Of a stretch of DNA of 35,889 nucleotides, positions 24,008 to 32,562 are shown in pieces (positions within the stretch are counted from its first letter, which is position 1; every line of letters begins with the position of its first letter). Source of the DNA: Peptoniphilus_A sp050943655 (GTDB lineage Bacteria > Bacillota > Clostridia > Tissierellales > Peptoniphilaceae); the NCBI RefSeq assembly GCF_050943655.1, contig NZ_JBMNPQ010000007.1, positions 1 through 35,889 of the forward strand, given 5' to 3'. Position numbers and translations under genes: made by a program. A model generated the notes under the pieces. The model did not search any database. It was not told the origin of the DNA and worked only from the letters and a program-made list of their open reading frames with translations.

Positions 24008-25645
24008 TTATTCCACTGAGCTAAGTGCATCAAGTGGATTGATTTTTTTAATTTTAAAGTGGAATATAAACATCATCGCCACATTTATAATAGCTGTTAT
24101 TATAGCTGAGTATAAAAATGGTCTAAATGTCAAGTGTTCAGGAAGCATTGCCATGTACGGCACAACTATCTGAATTACAGTGTAGTGGAGTAGCTTTCCG
24201 ACGGCAAGACCAACGGCTATACCAATAGCTGCTAATATATAAGTCTCTTTGTAAATATATATTGTCGCCTCTCTTGGTTGGAAACCAAGCACCTTAATCG
24301 TCGATACTTCCCTTATTCTTTCTTCTATGTTTATATTTGTTAAATTGTAAAGTACAACGAGTTCGAGTATTGTAGATACAACAAGTATTACAAGCTCAAC
24401 CTGTTTTATTGAATACAAGAACTGATTTAAGTGAACTCTTGAATCGTGCATGTCTGTCACATTCATTACCGATTTATTTTTAATGTGGTTTTGTGCAAAT
24501 TTTTCTATATCAAAGTTTTTATTAAATTTAAATAAATCAGTATTAGGAACAAATCGAGATCCAGTTACAGTCTCATAATAGTCCTTGTTCATGACCATGA
24601 AGTGTCCAAGATAAAGTTCACATATTCCAGAAATTTCTACGTCAAATTCATTTCCATAGACGTCTTTAATTCTAAGAGTGTCGCCTACTTTTAATTTTTT
24701 AATTTTTGCAAGCTTCTCAGATACTACTGCGCCTCTTTTACTTAAATCTAAAACTTCTCCAGTTGAAGTATCTTTTGCAGCGAAGTAATTGCTAAAATTA
24801 TTTAAGTCATCAGGCACAAGCACATTTATCTCTTGATCTGTTTCTTTATATTCTGTTGTAAAAATTTCATCATAAACTCTTGTATAGTCATAATGTTCTT
24901 TGTCTATTTCTTCTCTGTACTTGTCATAATCATCTGGGAAAAGCTCACTGTCGTATAGAACTTGTACATTGTATTTAATTATGTTGTCAAATTGAAGAGT
25001 CTCAACATCTTTTACAACATCGGCAATTCCAAATCCAAGTACTAATAGAGCCGCGCAACCAAGTACTCCCAAAATAGTCATGAGCATTCTCTTCTTTGAT
25101 CTGAATAAATTTCTTGCAGTAACTTTTGATAGAAAAGACATGTGATCCCAGATAAATGGAATTTTTTCAAGCAAAATTCTATTTCCCTTTGCCGGTGGCT
25201 TTGGTCTTAATAGCGCCGCAGTTTTTTCTTTTACAGTTTTATTTACTGATAAAGCTGCTGCAACTGCAGTAAAGACAAATCCAACTATTATGGCAAAAAT
25301 CATCTTGAGTGGGAACATCTTTATCAACAAGTTCTGTTCAAAAATAGTCTTCGTTGAATAGGCATTTCCTATAATATATGGAAGCACGTAGGATCCTGAA
25401 ACTGCCCCGAGCACACCACCAATTAGCGATGCGAGCATTCCATAGATAAAGAATTTTTTTGCAATTTCTTTATTTGGATAGCCGAGTGCCTTATAAGTTC
25501 CAATAATAGTTCTTTCATCTTCAACCATTCGCGTAATAGTTGTAAAGGAAACGAGAAGTGTGATTGCAAAGAAGAACACCGGGAATATTAGAGACAGTCC
25601 GTCAACTCTTTCTGAATAATCTATATAGACATTAATATCTCCCAT
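24008..25645 (-). CDS. C-terminal part of the interrupted ABC permease
   Basis: This open frame is 545 residues from ATG 25645, but that ATG has no binding site in front and is probably an internal methionine. It carries both FtsX-like domains. The characteristic motifs are RMVEDERTIIGTYKALGY at about 39-56 and IEERIREVSTIKVLGF in the second half, with about seven hydrophobic helices. It would be made only by readthrough or by reinitiation after TAG 25913. Confidence 0.5.
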   Translation of the reverse strand: MGDINVYIDYSERVDGLSLIFPVFFFAITLLVSFTTITRMVEDERTIIGTYKALGYPNKEIAKKFFIYGMLASLIGGVLGAVSGSYVLPYIIGNAYSTKTIFEQNLLIKMFPLKMIFAIIVGFVFTAVAAALSVNKTVKEKTAALLRPKPPAKGNRILLEKIPFIWDHMSFLSKVTARNLFRSKKRMLMTILGVLGCAALLVLGFGIADVVKDVETLQFDNIIKYNVQVLYDSELFPDDYDKYREEIDKEHYDYTRVYDEIFTTEYKETDQEINVLVPDDLNNFSNYFAAKDTSTGEVLDLSKRGAVVSEKLAKIKKLKVGDTLRIKDVYGNEFDVEISGICELYLGHFMVMNKDYYETVTGSRFVPNTDLFKFNKNFDIEKFAQNHIKNKSVMNVTDMHDSRVHLNQFLYSIKQVELVILVVSTILELVVLYNLTNINIEERIREVSTIKVLGFQPREATIYIYKETYILAAIGIAVGLAVGKLLHYTVIQIVVPYMAMLPEHLTFRPFLYSAIITAIINVAMMFIFHFKIKKINPLDALSSVE

Positions 25646-25912
25646 TAAATGTCTTGGAGTTATTGTATAGCGAGGAGCTTTAATTAATGAAAGGTATCTC
25701 CTTCCGTCCTTAATGTCCTCTCTTGCCTTTTCAATTTCAACTTTGGCATCTTCTGATTTATCCTTGTACTCACTCTCTCCCTTTGCTAAATCTCTTTCGC
25801 CTTTGTAAAGTTTATTTTTAGCATCATCGAGTGTGTTTCTTGCTTTGCCAAGTTCTTCATCAAGTCTATCTTCACCTTTATGAAGTTGTTCTACTCCTAA
25901 TTCATATTCTCC

Positions 25913-27982
25913 CTAGCCTCTTTCAAGTTTTGCCTTAGAGTCCATGAATTTGTCGTAGTTTTCTTCGTATTCTCTCTCGCCCTTTTCATATTCTCTCTTG
26001 CCATCTTCTAATTTTCTCTCAGACGAGTTTATTTCATCTTTAGCATCGGCAAGCTGTCTTTTTGCATCTTCAATTTTTCTTCTATTATCTTCAAGCTCAC
26101 TTTTATTTCTTGCGTATTCTCTTTCGCCTGCTTCGGCTTCTCTTATTCCTTCATTTAATTGGTCTTCTGCTTGCCTTAGCATCTCTTTTGAGGAGTCGAG
26201 CTTTGCCTTTGCAGCTGCAAGTTCTTTTTCAGAGTTTTCTATTTTATTAATTCCGGCTTCCGCTTCATTTATTTTTGCTTTAACTCTTGCAACATCTTCT
26301 ATTACAGCAATTTTAAATCCATCGGGAAGTTTAGAATTTATTTCATCGAGAGCTTTTTTAGTGTCATCAATTGCCTTTAGTCCTAAATTTACTCCATCAA
26401 GTTTTTTGCTTGCGTCTTTTCGCTTAGATTTTAAGTCGGCTAACGCGGCTTCATCTTCAGGAGTTTTATCAGGCTTTAATTCTAAAGAACTAATCTGTGC
26501 ATCAAGATCCCTAATATTATCTTCGAGATTTCTTTTATCTTCTAATAATTTATCTTTATTGTCATCCAAAGTTGGAGCATTTCTTAGAATCTCTTCGGCC
26601 TTTCTAACGGCGAAGCTCGCACCACCTATGGCATCTTTGGCATCTTCATAGCTCATGTTCATTTCACTTGCTATTCTTCTTTTGCCATCCTCAAGCTGTC
26701 TAAGTCCGTCTAGATATTTTTCTTTGCCGTCTCGATACTCCCTCATTCCATCGTCAAGTTTTCTCTTGGCAATGTCAATTTTGTCCCAACCATCGTCTAA
26801 TTTCTTTCGTCCTTCGCGAAGCTGTTCTTCACCTTGTACTAAAGCTTTTTCTCCAGCTTCAGCTTCACCCAAGCCTCTTTGGTACTCTTCCTTACCTTCT
26901 GTTAATTTTCTTTCTCCATCGTCAATTTCTCTTTTGGATTTTAAAAGCTTGGATTTTCCCTCTTTTAATTTTTTATCTCCATCGGCAAGTTCGACTTCGC
27001 CCTTGTCGATGTCTCTCTTTGCTTTGTAAAGTTTATCTCTTGAGTTTGCAATTTCCTTCTCGCCCTTGGATTTTTCGGAATAATATTTGTCTAAACCTTC
27101 CTTATAATCCTCTCGGCCCTTGTTTAAATCTTCGCGGCCCTTTACAAGCTTATCCTTTGCATCAGCAAGTTTAGTCTCTGCGTCATCAATTTTATCTTCG
27201 CCCTCTTCAATTTCACCGGCTATCTCAGCTTTCATGGCAGATAGTCTATCGATTGGGCGATACTTCATGTCAATTCTTAACGCATTTTCCTTCTGCTTCA
27301 TTATTTCTCTATATTCTTTGTCAGAAGTCTTGTAATCATCGAGTCCATCAAAATTTAACTTTGCAATTGTTGGCTTGCCACTAAAATTATCTGGCAAAAT
27401 ATATCCAAAGCCCGAAATCTTCCCATATCCACGCTCTGAATATCCTCTATCATCAGTCTGTATGTGGTCTAAGCTATTTGCATAGCCGACAACTTTAAAA
27501 TCATATCTGTCTAAATCATTTTTGTCATTCTCATCATCATCTTTATCAAATGAAATTGTAGAACCTATTGGATGATCTTTTTTCATCTCAAAGTCCAAAA
27601 TAATTTCATCATTATTTTTTAAATTTCTTCCCTCTACTATTTCTGGCATGGAAATTTCATAAGGGTAATTTAGAAGTTTAATTACAACAGCCTCTCCCTT
27701 AATGAACATGTCCTTGTCATATCCATACTCAAGCTCGTTAATATCTCTTTGGTCTTCAATTATGGACATATCTTCATTTTCAAACCCCGATGGGCATGTG
27801 ACAATCATATCTGCATAATTTAGCGTATTGATTTTTTCTTCTAAAGAACCCCTCATAATTGGGCCAGTTGAGATAAGTCCCACTAATACAAAAACTCCAA
27901 GTGCAACGATAAGTAGAATCGAGATGAATTTGTGAATTGTATTTCTTATTTCTCTTGTAATATCTTTTGTTGAAGCTTTCAC
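25913..27982 (-). CDS. N-terminal part of the interrupted ABC permease
   Basis: This is the 689-residue product expected if translation stops at TAG 25913. It holds the first transmembrane helix (18-40), an extracytoplasmic domain (about 41-245) and most of the coiled coil. The coiled coil consists of many short repeats built on the pattern DGxxKLxxG or KGxxEYxxG. Without the FtsX domains it could not act as a transporter alone. GTG 27982 follows AGGTG, and the gene starts 7 bases after the ATPase stop. Confidence 0.6.
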   Translation of the reverse strand: MKASTKDITREIRNTIHKFISILLIVALGVFVLVGLISTGPIMRGSLEEKINTLNYADMIVTCPSGFENEDMSIIEDQRDINELEYGYDKDMFIKGEAVVIKLLNYPYEISMPEIVEGRNLKNNDEIILDFEMKKDHPIGSTISFDKDDDENDKNDLDRYDFKVVGYANSLDHIQTDDRGYSERGYGKISGFGYILPDNFSGKPTIAKLNFDGLDDYKTSDKEYREIMKQKENALRIDMKYRPIDRLSAMKAEIAGEIEEGEDKIDDAETKLADAKDKLVKGREDLNKGREDYKEGLDKYYSEKSKGEKEIANSRDKLYKAKRDIDKGEVELADGDKKLKEGKSKLLKSKREIDDGERKLTEGKEEYQRGLGEAEAGEKALVQGEEQLREGRKKLDDGWDKIDIAKRKLDDGMREYRDGKEKYLDGLRQLEDGKRRIASEMNMSYEDAKDAIGGASFAVRKAEEILRNAPTLDDNKDKLLEDKRNLEDNIRDLDAQISSLELKPDKTPEDEAALADLKSKRKDASKKLDGVNLGLKAIDDTKKALDEINSKLPDGFKIAVIEDVARVKAKINEAEAGINKIENSEKELAAAKAKLDSSKEMLRQAEDQLNEGIREAEAGEREYARNKSELEDNRRKIEDAKRQLADAKDEINSSERKLEDGKREYEKGEREYEENYDKFMDSKAKLERG

Positions 27983-27989
27983 TTCACAC

Positions 27990-28691
27990 CTACCATTCTA
28001 TCTCCATAATGTTCTTTGGATTTTTGTTAATATTTACATTCTTAATCTTAGCATCGCTCATCTCAATGAGCCTATCGGCACTATTTTTAATTGCCGAGTT
28101 GTGTGTAATTACAACAACTGTCGTATCAGTCGTCTTTGTAAGATCTTGTAACATTTTTAAAATCTGCTTACCAGTATTATAATCTAGCGCACCTGTCGGC
28201 TCGTCACAAAGAAGTAGTTTTGGACTCTTTGCAATAGCACGTGCAATGGAAACTCTCTGTTGCTCGCCGCCTGATAATTGCGACGGGAAGTTATTCATTC
28301 TGTCCTTAAGCCCAACGGCTTTTAAGACTTCTTCTGGATCTTTTGCGTGCTCGACAATTTGCGTGGCAAGTTCTACATTTTCAAGAGCAGTTAAGTTTGG
28401 AATCAAATTATAAAATTGAAAGACAAATCCCATGTCATATCTTCTATAATTAGTAAGCTCTCTGTCGCTTAACTTCGAAATGTCCTTTCCATCGACAAAT
28501 AGATTTCCCTTAGTCGGCCTATCCATTCCGCCAAGAATATTTAAAAAAGTTGATTTGCCCGCGCCACTTGCGCCTAAAATCACGGCAAATTCATTTTTTT
28601 CTATTTCAAAATTTAAATCTTCATTTGCAGTTATAGATGTCTCTCCTGCTTGATATACTTTATAAAGATTTTTCACTTCAATAAATGCCAA
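27990..28691 (-). CDS. ABC transporter ATP-binding protein (MacB/LolD type)
   Basis: This is a 233-residue ATPase of the LolD/MacB/FtsE class. With the chosen start, Walker A is GASGAGKST at 40-48, the signature is LSGGEQQR at 139-146, and Walker B is LLLCDE at 159-164. I place the start at TTG 28691, about 5 bases after AAGGTGA. The GTG at 28700 lies within that binding site. The permease gene begins 7 bases after its TAG stop. MacB-type systems transduce ATP energy to extracytoplasmic domains rather than moving substrates through the membrane. The cargo here is unknown. Confidence 0.9.
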   Translation of the reverse strand: MAFIEVKNLYKVYQAGETSITANEDLNFEIEKNEFAVILGASGAGKSTFLNILGGMDRPTKGNLFVDGKDISKLSDRELTNYRRYDMGFVFQFYNLIPNLTALENVELATQIVEHAKDPEEVLKAVGLKDRMNNFPSQLSGGEQQRVSIARAIAKSPKLLLCDEPTGALDYNTGKQILKMLQDLTKTTDTTVVVITHNSAIKNSADRLIEMSDAKIKNVNINKNPKNIMEIEW

Positions 28692-28724
28692 TTTAATCAC
28701 CTTTTACATTTATACCTTTTACCA

Positions 28725-28786
28725 ATTATAACAAAACTTATTTAATTAAACTAAACTTTGACACAAATTATTTAAGTTAAGTTTAG
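28725..28786 (-). promoter_or_regulatory. Promoter and possible operator of the ABC exporter operon
   Basis: On the minus strand TGTTATAAT (28733 to 28725) is a perfect extended -10. Just upstream an inverted repeat, CTAAACTT at 28751-28758 and AAGTTTAG at 28779-28786, flanks 20 bases, with a TTAATTAA palindrome at 28742-28749. The repeats sit where a regulator could act. No regulator gene is adjacent. Confidence 0.4.
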
Positions 28787-28806
28787 ATTACATAAATTTT
28801 TGCATT

Positions 28807-28828
28807 AAAAAACCACCCTAAGGTGGTT
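28807..28828 (-). terminator. Terminator of the murF-ddl-rnr-smpB operon
   Basis: On the minus strand AACCACC pairs with GGTGGTT (28828-28822 with 28817-28811), followed by T's. It lies just after the smpB stop. Confidence 0.8.
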
Positions 28829-28830
28829 AC

Positions 28831-29289
28831 TTAATATCTCAAAGACTCGCGAATCCTTTTGTCTTCCTCACGTCTTTTAATTGTCTCTCTTTTGTCCCAA
28901 AGTTTTTTACCTTTACACTTTGCGATTTCAACTTTGACTCTTCCCTTTACTAAATATAATTTTAGCGGGATTATAGTGTAGCCTTCAGTTGTCTTTACTT
29001 GCTCGAGCCTTCTTATCTCTTGCTTGTGCATCAAAAGTTTTCTCTTTCTAGTTGGATCAACATTATTTCTGTTTCCTTGCTCATAAGGACTTACGTGCAT
29101 GTTAAAAATAAAAATTTCTCCATTCGAAATGTCGCAGTAAGCATCTTTTAAATTCGCTTGTCCTGCTCTTATTGATTTAACTTCTGTTCCCACAAGCTCA
29201 ATCCCAGCTTCATATCTATCTTCTATAAAGTATAGGTGTCCTGCCTGTTTATTTCTGGCAAGCACATTATCCGCTACTTTTTTACTCAT
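28831..29289 (-). CDS. smpB: SsrA-binding protein
   Basis: This 152-residue protein binds tmRNA and brings it to stalled ribosomes for trans-translation. The OB-type core is clear, with ARNKQAGHLYFIEDRYEAG near 11-29, IELVGTEVKSIRAGQ and FIFNMHVSPYEQGN. The basic C-terminal tail includes GKKLWDKRETIKRREE. I chose ATG 29289 with GGTGAT upstream. A GTG at 29301 falls in that site. It overlaps the end of rnr by 8 bases. The rnr-smpB pairing is common and fits RNase R acting with tmRNA. I do not see ssrA next to it. Confidence 0.95.
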   Translation of the reverse strand: MSKKVADNVLARNKQAGHLYFIEDRYEAGIELVGTEVKSIRAGQANLKDAYCDISNGEIFIFNMHVSPYEQGNRNNVDPTRKRKLLMHKQEIRRLEQVKTTEGYTIIPLKLYLVKGRVKVEIAKCKGKKLWDKRETIKRREEDKRIRESLRY

Positions 29290-31384
29290 ATAAATCACCA
29301 ACTAATTTAAAATCAATTGTTCCCATATTGAGATCGACATTTGAGACTTCAATCTTCACTTCATCTCCAATGTGAAACTCAATCTTTGTCTCGTAATCAA
29401 TTGCTTTGTAATTCTCAACATCGAATTCAAAATATCCGTCCATGCTCTTGTAGCTCACAAGTCCTTCGACTAAGTTTGGAAGTTCTACAAACATTCCAAA
29501 ACTTGTGATACTTGAAACAAATCCGTCGTACTCTTCTCCAATTCGCTCAGACATATACTCTGCCATCTTTACAGATTCAACTTGTCTTTCTGCATCTTGA
29601 GCTTTCTTTTCTGTGTCTGATATATGATCTGCAATCTCTGGAAGTTCTGTCTCGAGTCTTAAAAGAGTTTTAGGACTAAGTTTATATGCAATATCTTTTT
29701 TTATAATTCTATGAACAGTTAAGTCGCAGTATCTTCTAATTGGCGAAGTAAAGTGTGTGTAATGTTCAAATGAAAGCCCAAAGTGAATATCTTGGTAGGC
29801 TGAGTACTTTGCCTTTTGCATTGCACGAAGTGTAAGAGTCGAAATAAATAACTCTTCCTTTTTGCCTTTAACTTTTTTTAGAAGTTTTTGTATGTCCATT
29901 GGACTTACTTCTTTGTCGAAATTAAGTGCATAACCAAGTGGTCTAATATATGAATTTAACTCGGAAATTTTTTCGTTCTCAGGTCTTTCGTGAACTCTAT
30001 ATAGAAATGGAATCTCCTTGTAGAAGTATCTCTTTGCAACGCACACATTGGCAAGAAGCATAAAGTCTTCAATTAATTTATTGGCACTTCTTCTGTCCTT
30101 TTTGTAAATATCTGTAGGCCATCCGTCTTCATTTACTTCAATTACAACCTCTGGAATATCAAAGTCAATTGCACCGCCTTCTTCTCTTCTTTTTTGAAGA
30201 GTCTTAGAAAGTTCGTACATATTTAATAGAATATCTTGAAGTCCTTCGATTGACGGAGAAACTTTCCCATCTTCCAAAAAGTCTGACACATCTTCGTAGA
30301 CAAGTCTTCTATTAGAATTAATTACAGACTCTACGATTTCATATTTTTTTACCTTGCCAGTCTTATCTACATTCATCATACAGGAAAGAGTTAGCCTATC
30401 GACGCCTTCATTTAGCGAACAAATTCCATTTGAAAGTTCAAAAGGAAGCATCGGTATTACTTTATTTAATAGATAAACGGAGTTTCCCCTCTTGTAAGCT
30501 TCTCTTTCAATTTCAGAATTTTCGTCTACATAGTGAGCAACATCTGCAATGTGAACTCCAAGTCTATAGTCGCCGTTTTCTAAAACTTCAAGTGATACTG
30601 CATCGTCAAAGTCTTTTGAATCGGCACCATCAATAGTAAATGTAGTTAGATCTCTAAAGTCCTTCCTGTATTCCAAATCTTCTTCTCTTACTTCTTGTGG
30701 AATTTGTTTTGCCTCAGACATTGCTGATTTTGAAAAGTCCATTGGAAGCTCCATTGCAGCAGCAATAGACATGATGTCAACATGGGGATCAGTTGGATAA
30801 CCCAAGACTTCTATTATCCTTCCCTCTGGTTTTTTAGTTCCAGTTGGCCACTTTTCTATTTTTACTACAACTTTTTGACCATTTCTTGCGCCATAAATTT
30901 TTTTCTTTGGAATGTAGATATTCATTGCAAGTTTACTCTCATCTGCAATTACAAATCCAAAGTCCCTTTTGTCTTCAAAAATTCCAACTACTTTGTTGTT
31001 AGCTCTTTTTACAACAGAGACGACTTTGCCCTCATCTCTATCGCCAGACTTGTCATCGTATTTTTTTACGATTACTTCGTCTCCATTTAGAGCTGTTGAA
31101 AGATTGTTTTTAGATATATAAATATCTTCGTCAAGATCTTTACTCATCAAAAAACCAAATCCCTTAGAGGTAGTTTGAACTTTTCCATAAAAATATTTCT
31201 TATTGTCTACTACTTTGTACTTTTCTCTCTTATCTAAAAATATTAGACCTTCATTTTCCATCTCATCTAATATTTTTTTAAATCCTTTTTTCTCTTTATT
31301 CTTTATTCCAAGATGCTTCATAAGGTCATCTTTAGAAAGGGGTTTCGATTCTTCGATAATTTTAAAAATCTTTTCTTTAATCAT
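29282..31384 (-). CDS. rnr: Ribonuclease R
   Basis: This is a 700-residue 3'-to-5' exoribonuclease that degrades structured RNA. A winged-helix region (about 1-60) is followed by two cold-shock-like OB domains (about 63-195) and the RNB catalytic domain. There, TIDGADSKDFDDAV (250-263) supplies the metal-binding aspartates D252, D258, D260 and D261. A C-terminal S1 domain (about 620-697) includes YDGFVSSITSFGMFVELP. A late RNB stretch, HFTSPIRRYCDLTVHR, is typical. ATG 31384 directly abuts the ddl stop (TAAATG). Confidence 0.95.
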   Translation of the reverse strand: MIKEKIFKIIEESKPLSKDDLMKHLGIKNKEKKGFKKILDEMENEGLIFLDKREKYKVVDNKKYFYGKVQTTSKGFGFLMSKDLDEDIYISKNNLSTALNGDEVIVKKYDDKSGDRDEGKVVSVVKRANNKVVGIFEDKRDFGFVIADESKLAMNIYIPKKKIYGARNGQKVVVKIEKWPTGTKKPEGRIIEVLGYPTDPHVDIMSIAAAMELPMDFSKSAMSEAKQIPQEVREEDLEYRKDFRDLTTFTIDGADSKDFDDAVSLEVLENGDYRLGVHIADVAHYVDENSEIEREAYKRGNSVYLLNKVIPMLPFELSNGICSLNEGVDRLTLSCMMNVDKTGKVKKYEIVESVINSNRRLVYEDVSDFLEDGKVSPSIEGLQDILLNMYELSKTLQKRREEGGAIDFDIPEVVIEVNEDGWPTDIYKKDRRSANKLIEDFMLLANVCVAKRYFYKEIPFLYRVHERPENEKISELNSYIRPLGYALNFDKEVSPMDIQKLLKKVKGKKEELFISTLTLRAMQKAKYSAYQDIHFGLSFEHYTHFTSPIRRYCDLTVHRIIKKDIAYKLSPKTLLRLETELPEIADHISDTEKKAQDAERQVESVKMAEYMSERIGEEYDGFVSSITSFGMFVELPNLVEGLVSYKSMDGYFEFDVENYKAIDYETKIEFHIGDEVKIEVSNVDLNMGTIDFKLVGDLYE

Positions 31385-32557
31385 TTAAATCTTTGCTCCA
31401 TAGCTTGTCATGTTAAATAGGTTTGAATCTATTGAATACATATTGTCTAATTTATCTTTGCTTCTTTCTTTTCCCAAATCTATCAGCTTTGTAATAAGAT
31501 CTTTTAAATTTAATCCATTTACTTCATATAAATAAAATGCAATTGAGCCAGGAAGTGTGTTGATTTCATTTACATAAGCTTTATCGCCATCAACTAAAAA
31601 GTCGATTCTTGCAACTCCACATCCGTCGATTGCTTTAAAAGATTTTAGTGCAAGATCTTTTATTTGTTTATCAAGACTCTCACTTAGCTCTGCAGGAAGT
31701 TTTTTTGCTTGATTCTTTTGACTGGACTTGGCGCCCTTTGAACCAGCAACATACTTGTCTTCGTATTTTAATAAATCTTTAAAACCAATTGGCTCTTCGC
31801 AAGCTGAAAGAGTCAAATCATTTTCGTAACCGAGAACTGCAATGTTAATCTCTCTTGGATTTTCTACAGCCTCTTCGACAATTATTTTTCTGTCGTAGCT
31901 TGATGCAACTTCAAGAGCTTTAGAAAGTTCAAGGGCATCTTTAACTTTATTAATTCCAATTGATGAGCCCAAGTTTGCAGGTTTTACAAAAAGTGGGAAT
32001 TTTAAATTCTCACATCTTTTAACAACTTTTTCTAAATTATTTAGTTCATCTCTGTAAAAATATTCATACTTTGTCATTGGAATATCTTCTGATTCAAAGA
32101 CTTTTCGCATTGTAACCTTGTCCATTCCAACAGCAGCACTCATTACGCCACATCCAGTGTATGGCATTCCCATAAGTTCAAATAAACCTTGAGTGCATCC
32201 GTCTTCTCCAAAAGTTCCGTGAAGTGCAAAAAATATTAAATCTATTTTTTCATAAACTGCCACTTCATCGTATGCTGCTTGAAAAAGTTTTTTATCATTG
32301 TGCTTTATATAGTATAAATTGTGATTTCCATATTCTGGTTTGAAGAAAACTTCTGCTGCGTCTTTAAAGTCACCTGTCTTGTAACTTTTGAAGTTCTTTA
32401 AAGACTCACCAGTCAAAAACTTTCCTTCTTTTGTAATATAAATTGGTATTGGATTGAATTTACTTTTATCCATGTTTTCAATAATTTGCATACCTGTTAT
32501 TACAGAAACTTCGTGCTCAACAGATCTGCCTCCAAAAATCACACCAATATTTTCCAT
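31385..32557 (-). CDS. ddl: D-alanine--D-alanine ligase
   Basis: This is a 390-residue ATP-grasp enzyme that makes D-Ala-D-Ala for peptidoglycan. N-terminal IGVIFGGRSVEHEVS is the family opening. LIFFALHGTFGEDG is typical of the central domain. FPLFVKPANLGSSIG is the ATP-grasp lysine region. GVARIDFLV and VNEINTLPGSIAFY carry metal- and substrate-binding residues. I chose ATG 32557, 8 bases after GAGGAG. A GTG at 32566 overlaps that site. It lies just after the MurF-like gene, whose substrate is the dipeptide made here. Confidence 0.95.
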   Translation of the reverse strand: MENIGVIFGGRSVEHEVSVITGMQIIENMDKSKFNPIPIYITKEGKFLTGESLKNFKSYKTGDFKDAAEVFFKPEYGNHNLYYIKHNDKKLFQAAYDEVAVYEKIDLIFFALHGTFGEDGCTQGLFELMGMPYTGCGVMSAAVGMDKVTMRKVFESEDIPMTKYEYFYRDELNNLEKVVKRCENLKFPLFVKPANLGSSIGINKVKDALELSKALEVASSYDRKIIVEEAVENPREINIAVLGYENDLTLSACEEPIGFKDLLKYEDKYVAGSKGAKSSQKNQAKKLPAELSESLDKQIKDLALKSFKAIDGCGVARIDFLVDGDKAYVNEINTLPGSIAFYLYEVNGLNLKDLITKLIDLGKERSKDKLDNMYSIDSNLFNMTSYGAKI

Positions 32558-32562
32558 TATAT

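Larger units (their letters stand above)
24008..27982 (-). pseudogene. FtsX/MacB-type ABC permease with long coiled coil, interrupted by in-frame TAG
   Basis: Read in one frame from GTG 27982 to the stop at 24008, this encodes 1324 residues with a single internal stop, TAG at 25915-25913 (codon 690). I translated the 89 codons after it up to Met 780 and found no other stop or shift. The gap continues the coiled coil and then gives RYLSLIKAPRYTITPRH, a normal lead-in to the first FtsX domain. The layout is a transmembrane segment at 18-40, an extracytoplasmic domain, a coiled coil at about 247-775 and two FtsX-like domains with helix clusters. TAG is an ordinary stop here (nhaC ends in it). 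The gene may be inactive, read through, or the TAG may be a sequencing error. Confidence 0.85.

Noticed and set aside
25913..25915. TAG as pyrrolysine or a reassigned codon
   Set aside because: TAG ends nhaC and the ABC ATPase gene normally, and nothing in the window points to pyrrolysine machinery. A mutation or sequencing error is simpler.
25998..27335. Several plus-strand open frames rich in Ser, Phe and Leu
   Set aside because: They lie opposite the coiled-coil region of the permease. Lys/Glu/Asp-rich coding produces open, hydrophobic-looking frames on the other strand. No binding site or domain supports them.
28700..28830. A tmRNA (ssrA) gene beside smpB
   Set aside because: The 130 bases after smpB hold a terminator, a promoter and an inverted repeat. 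There is no tRNA-like end or tag-coding frame, and the space is too short.
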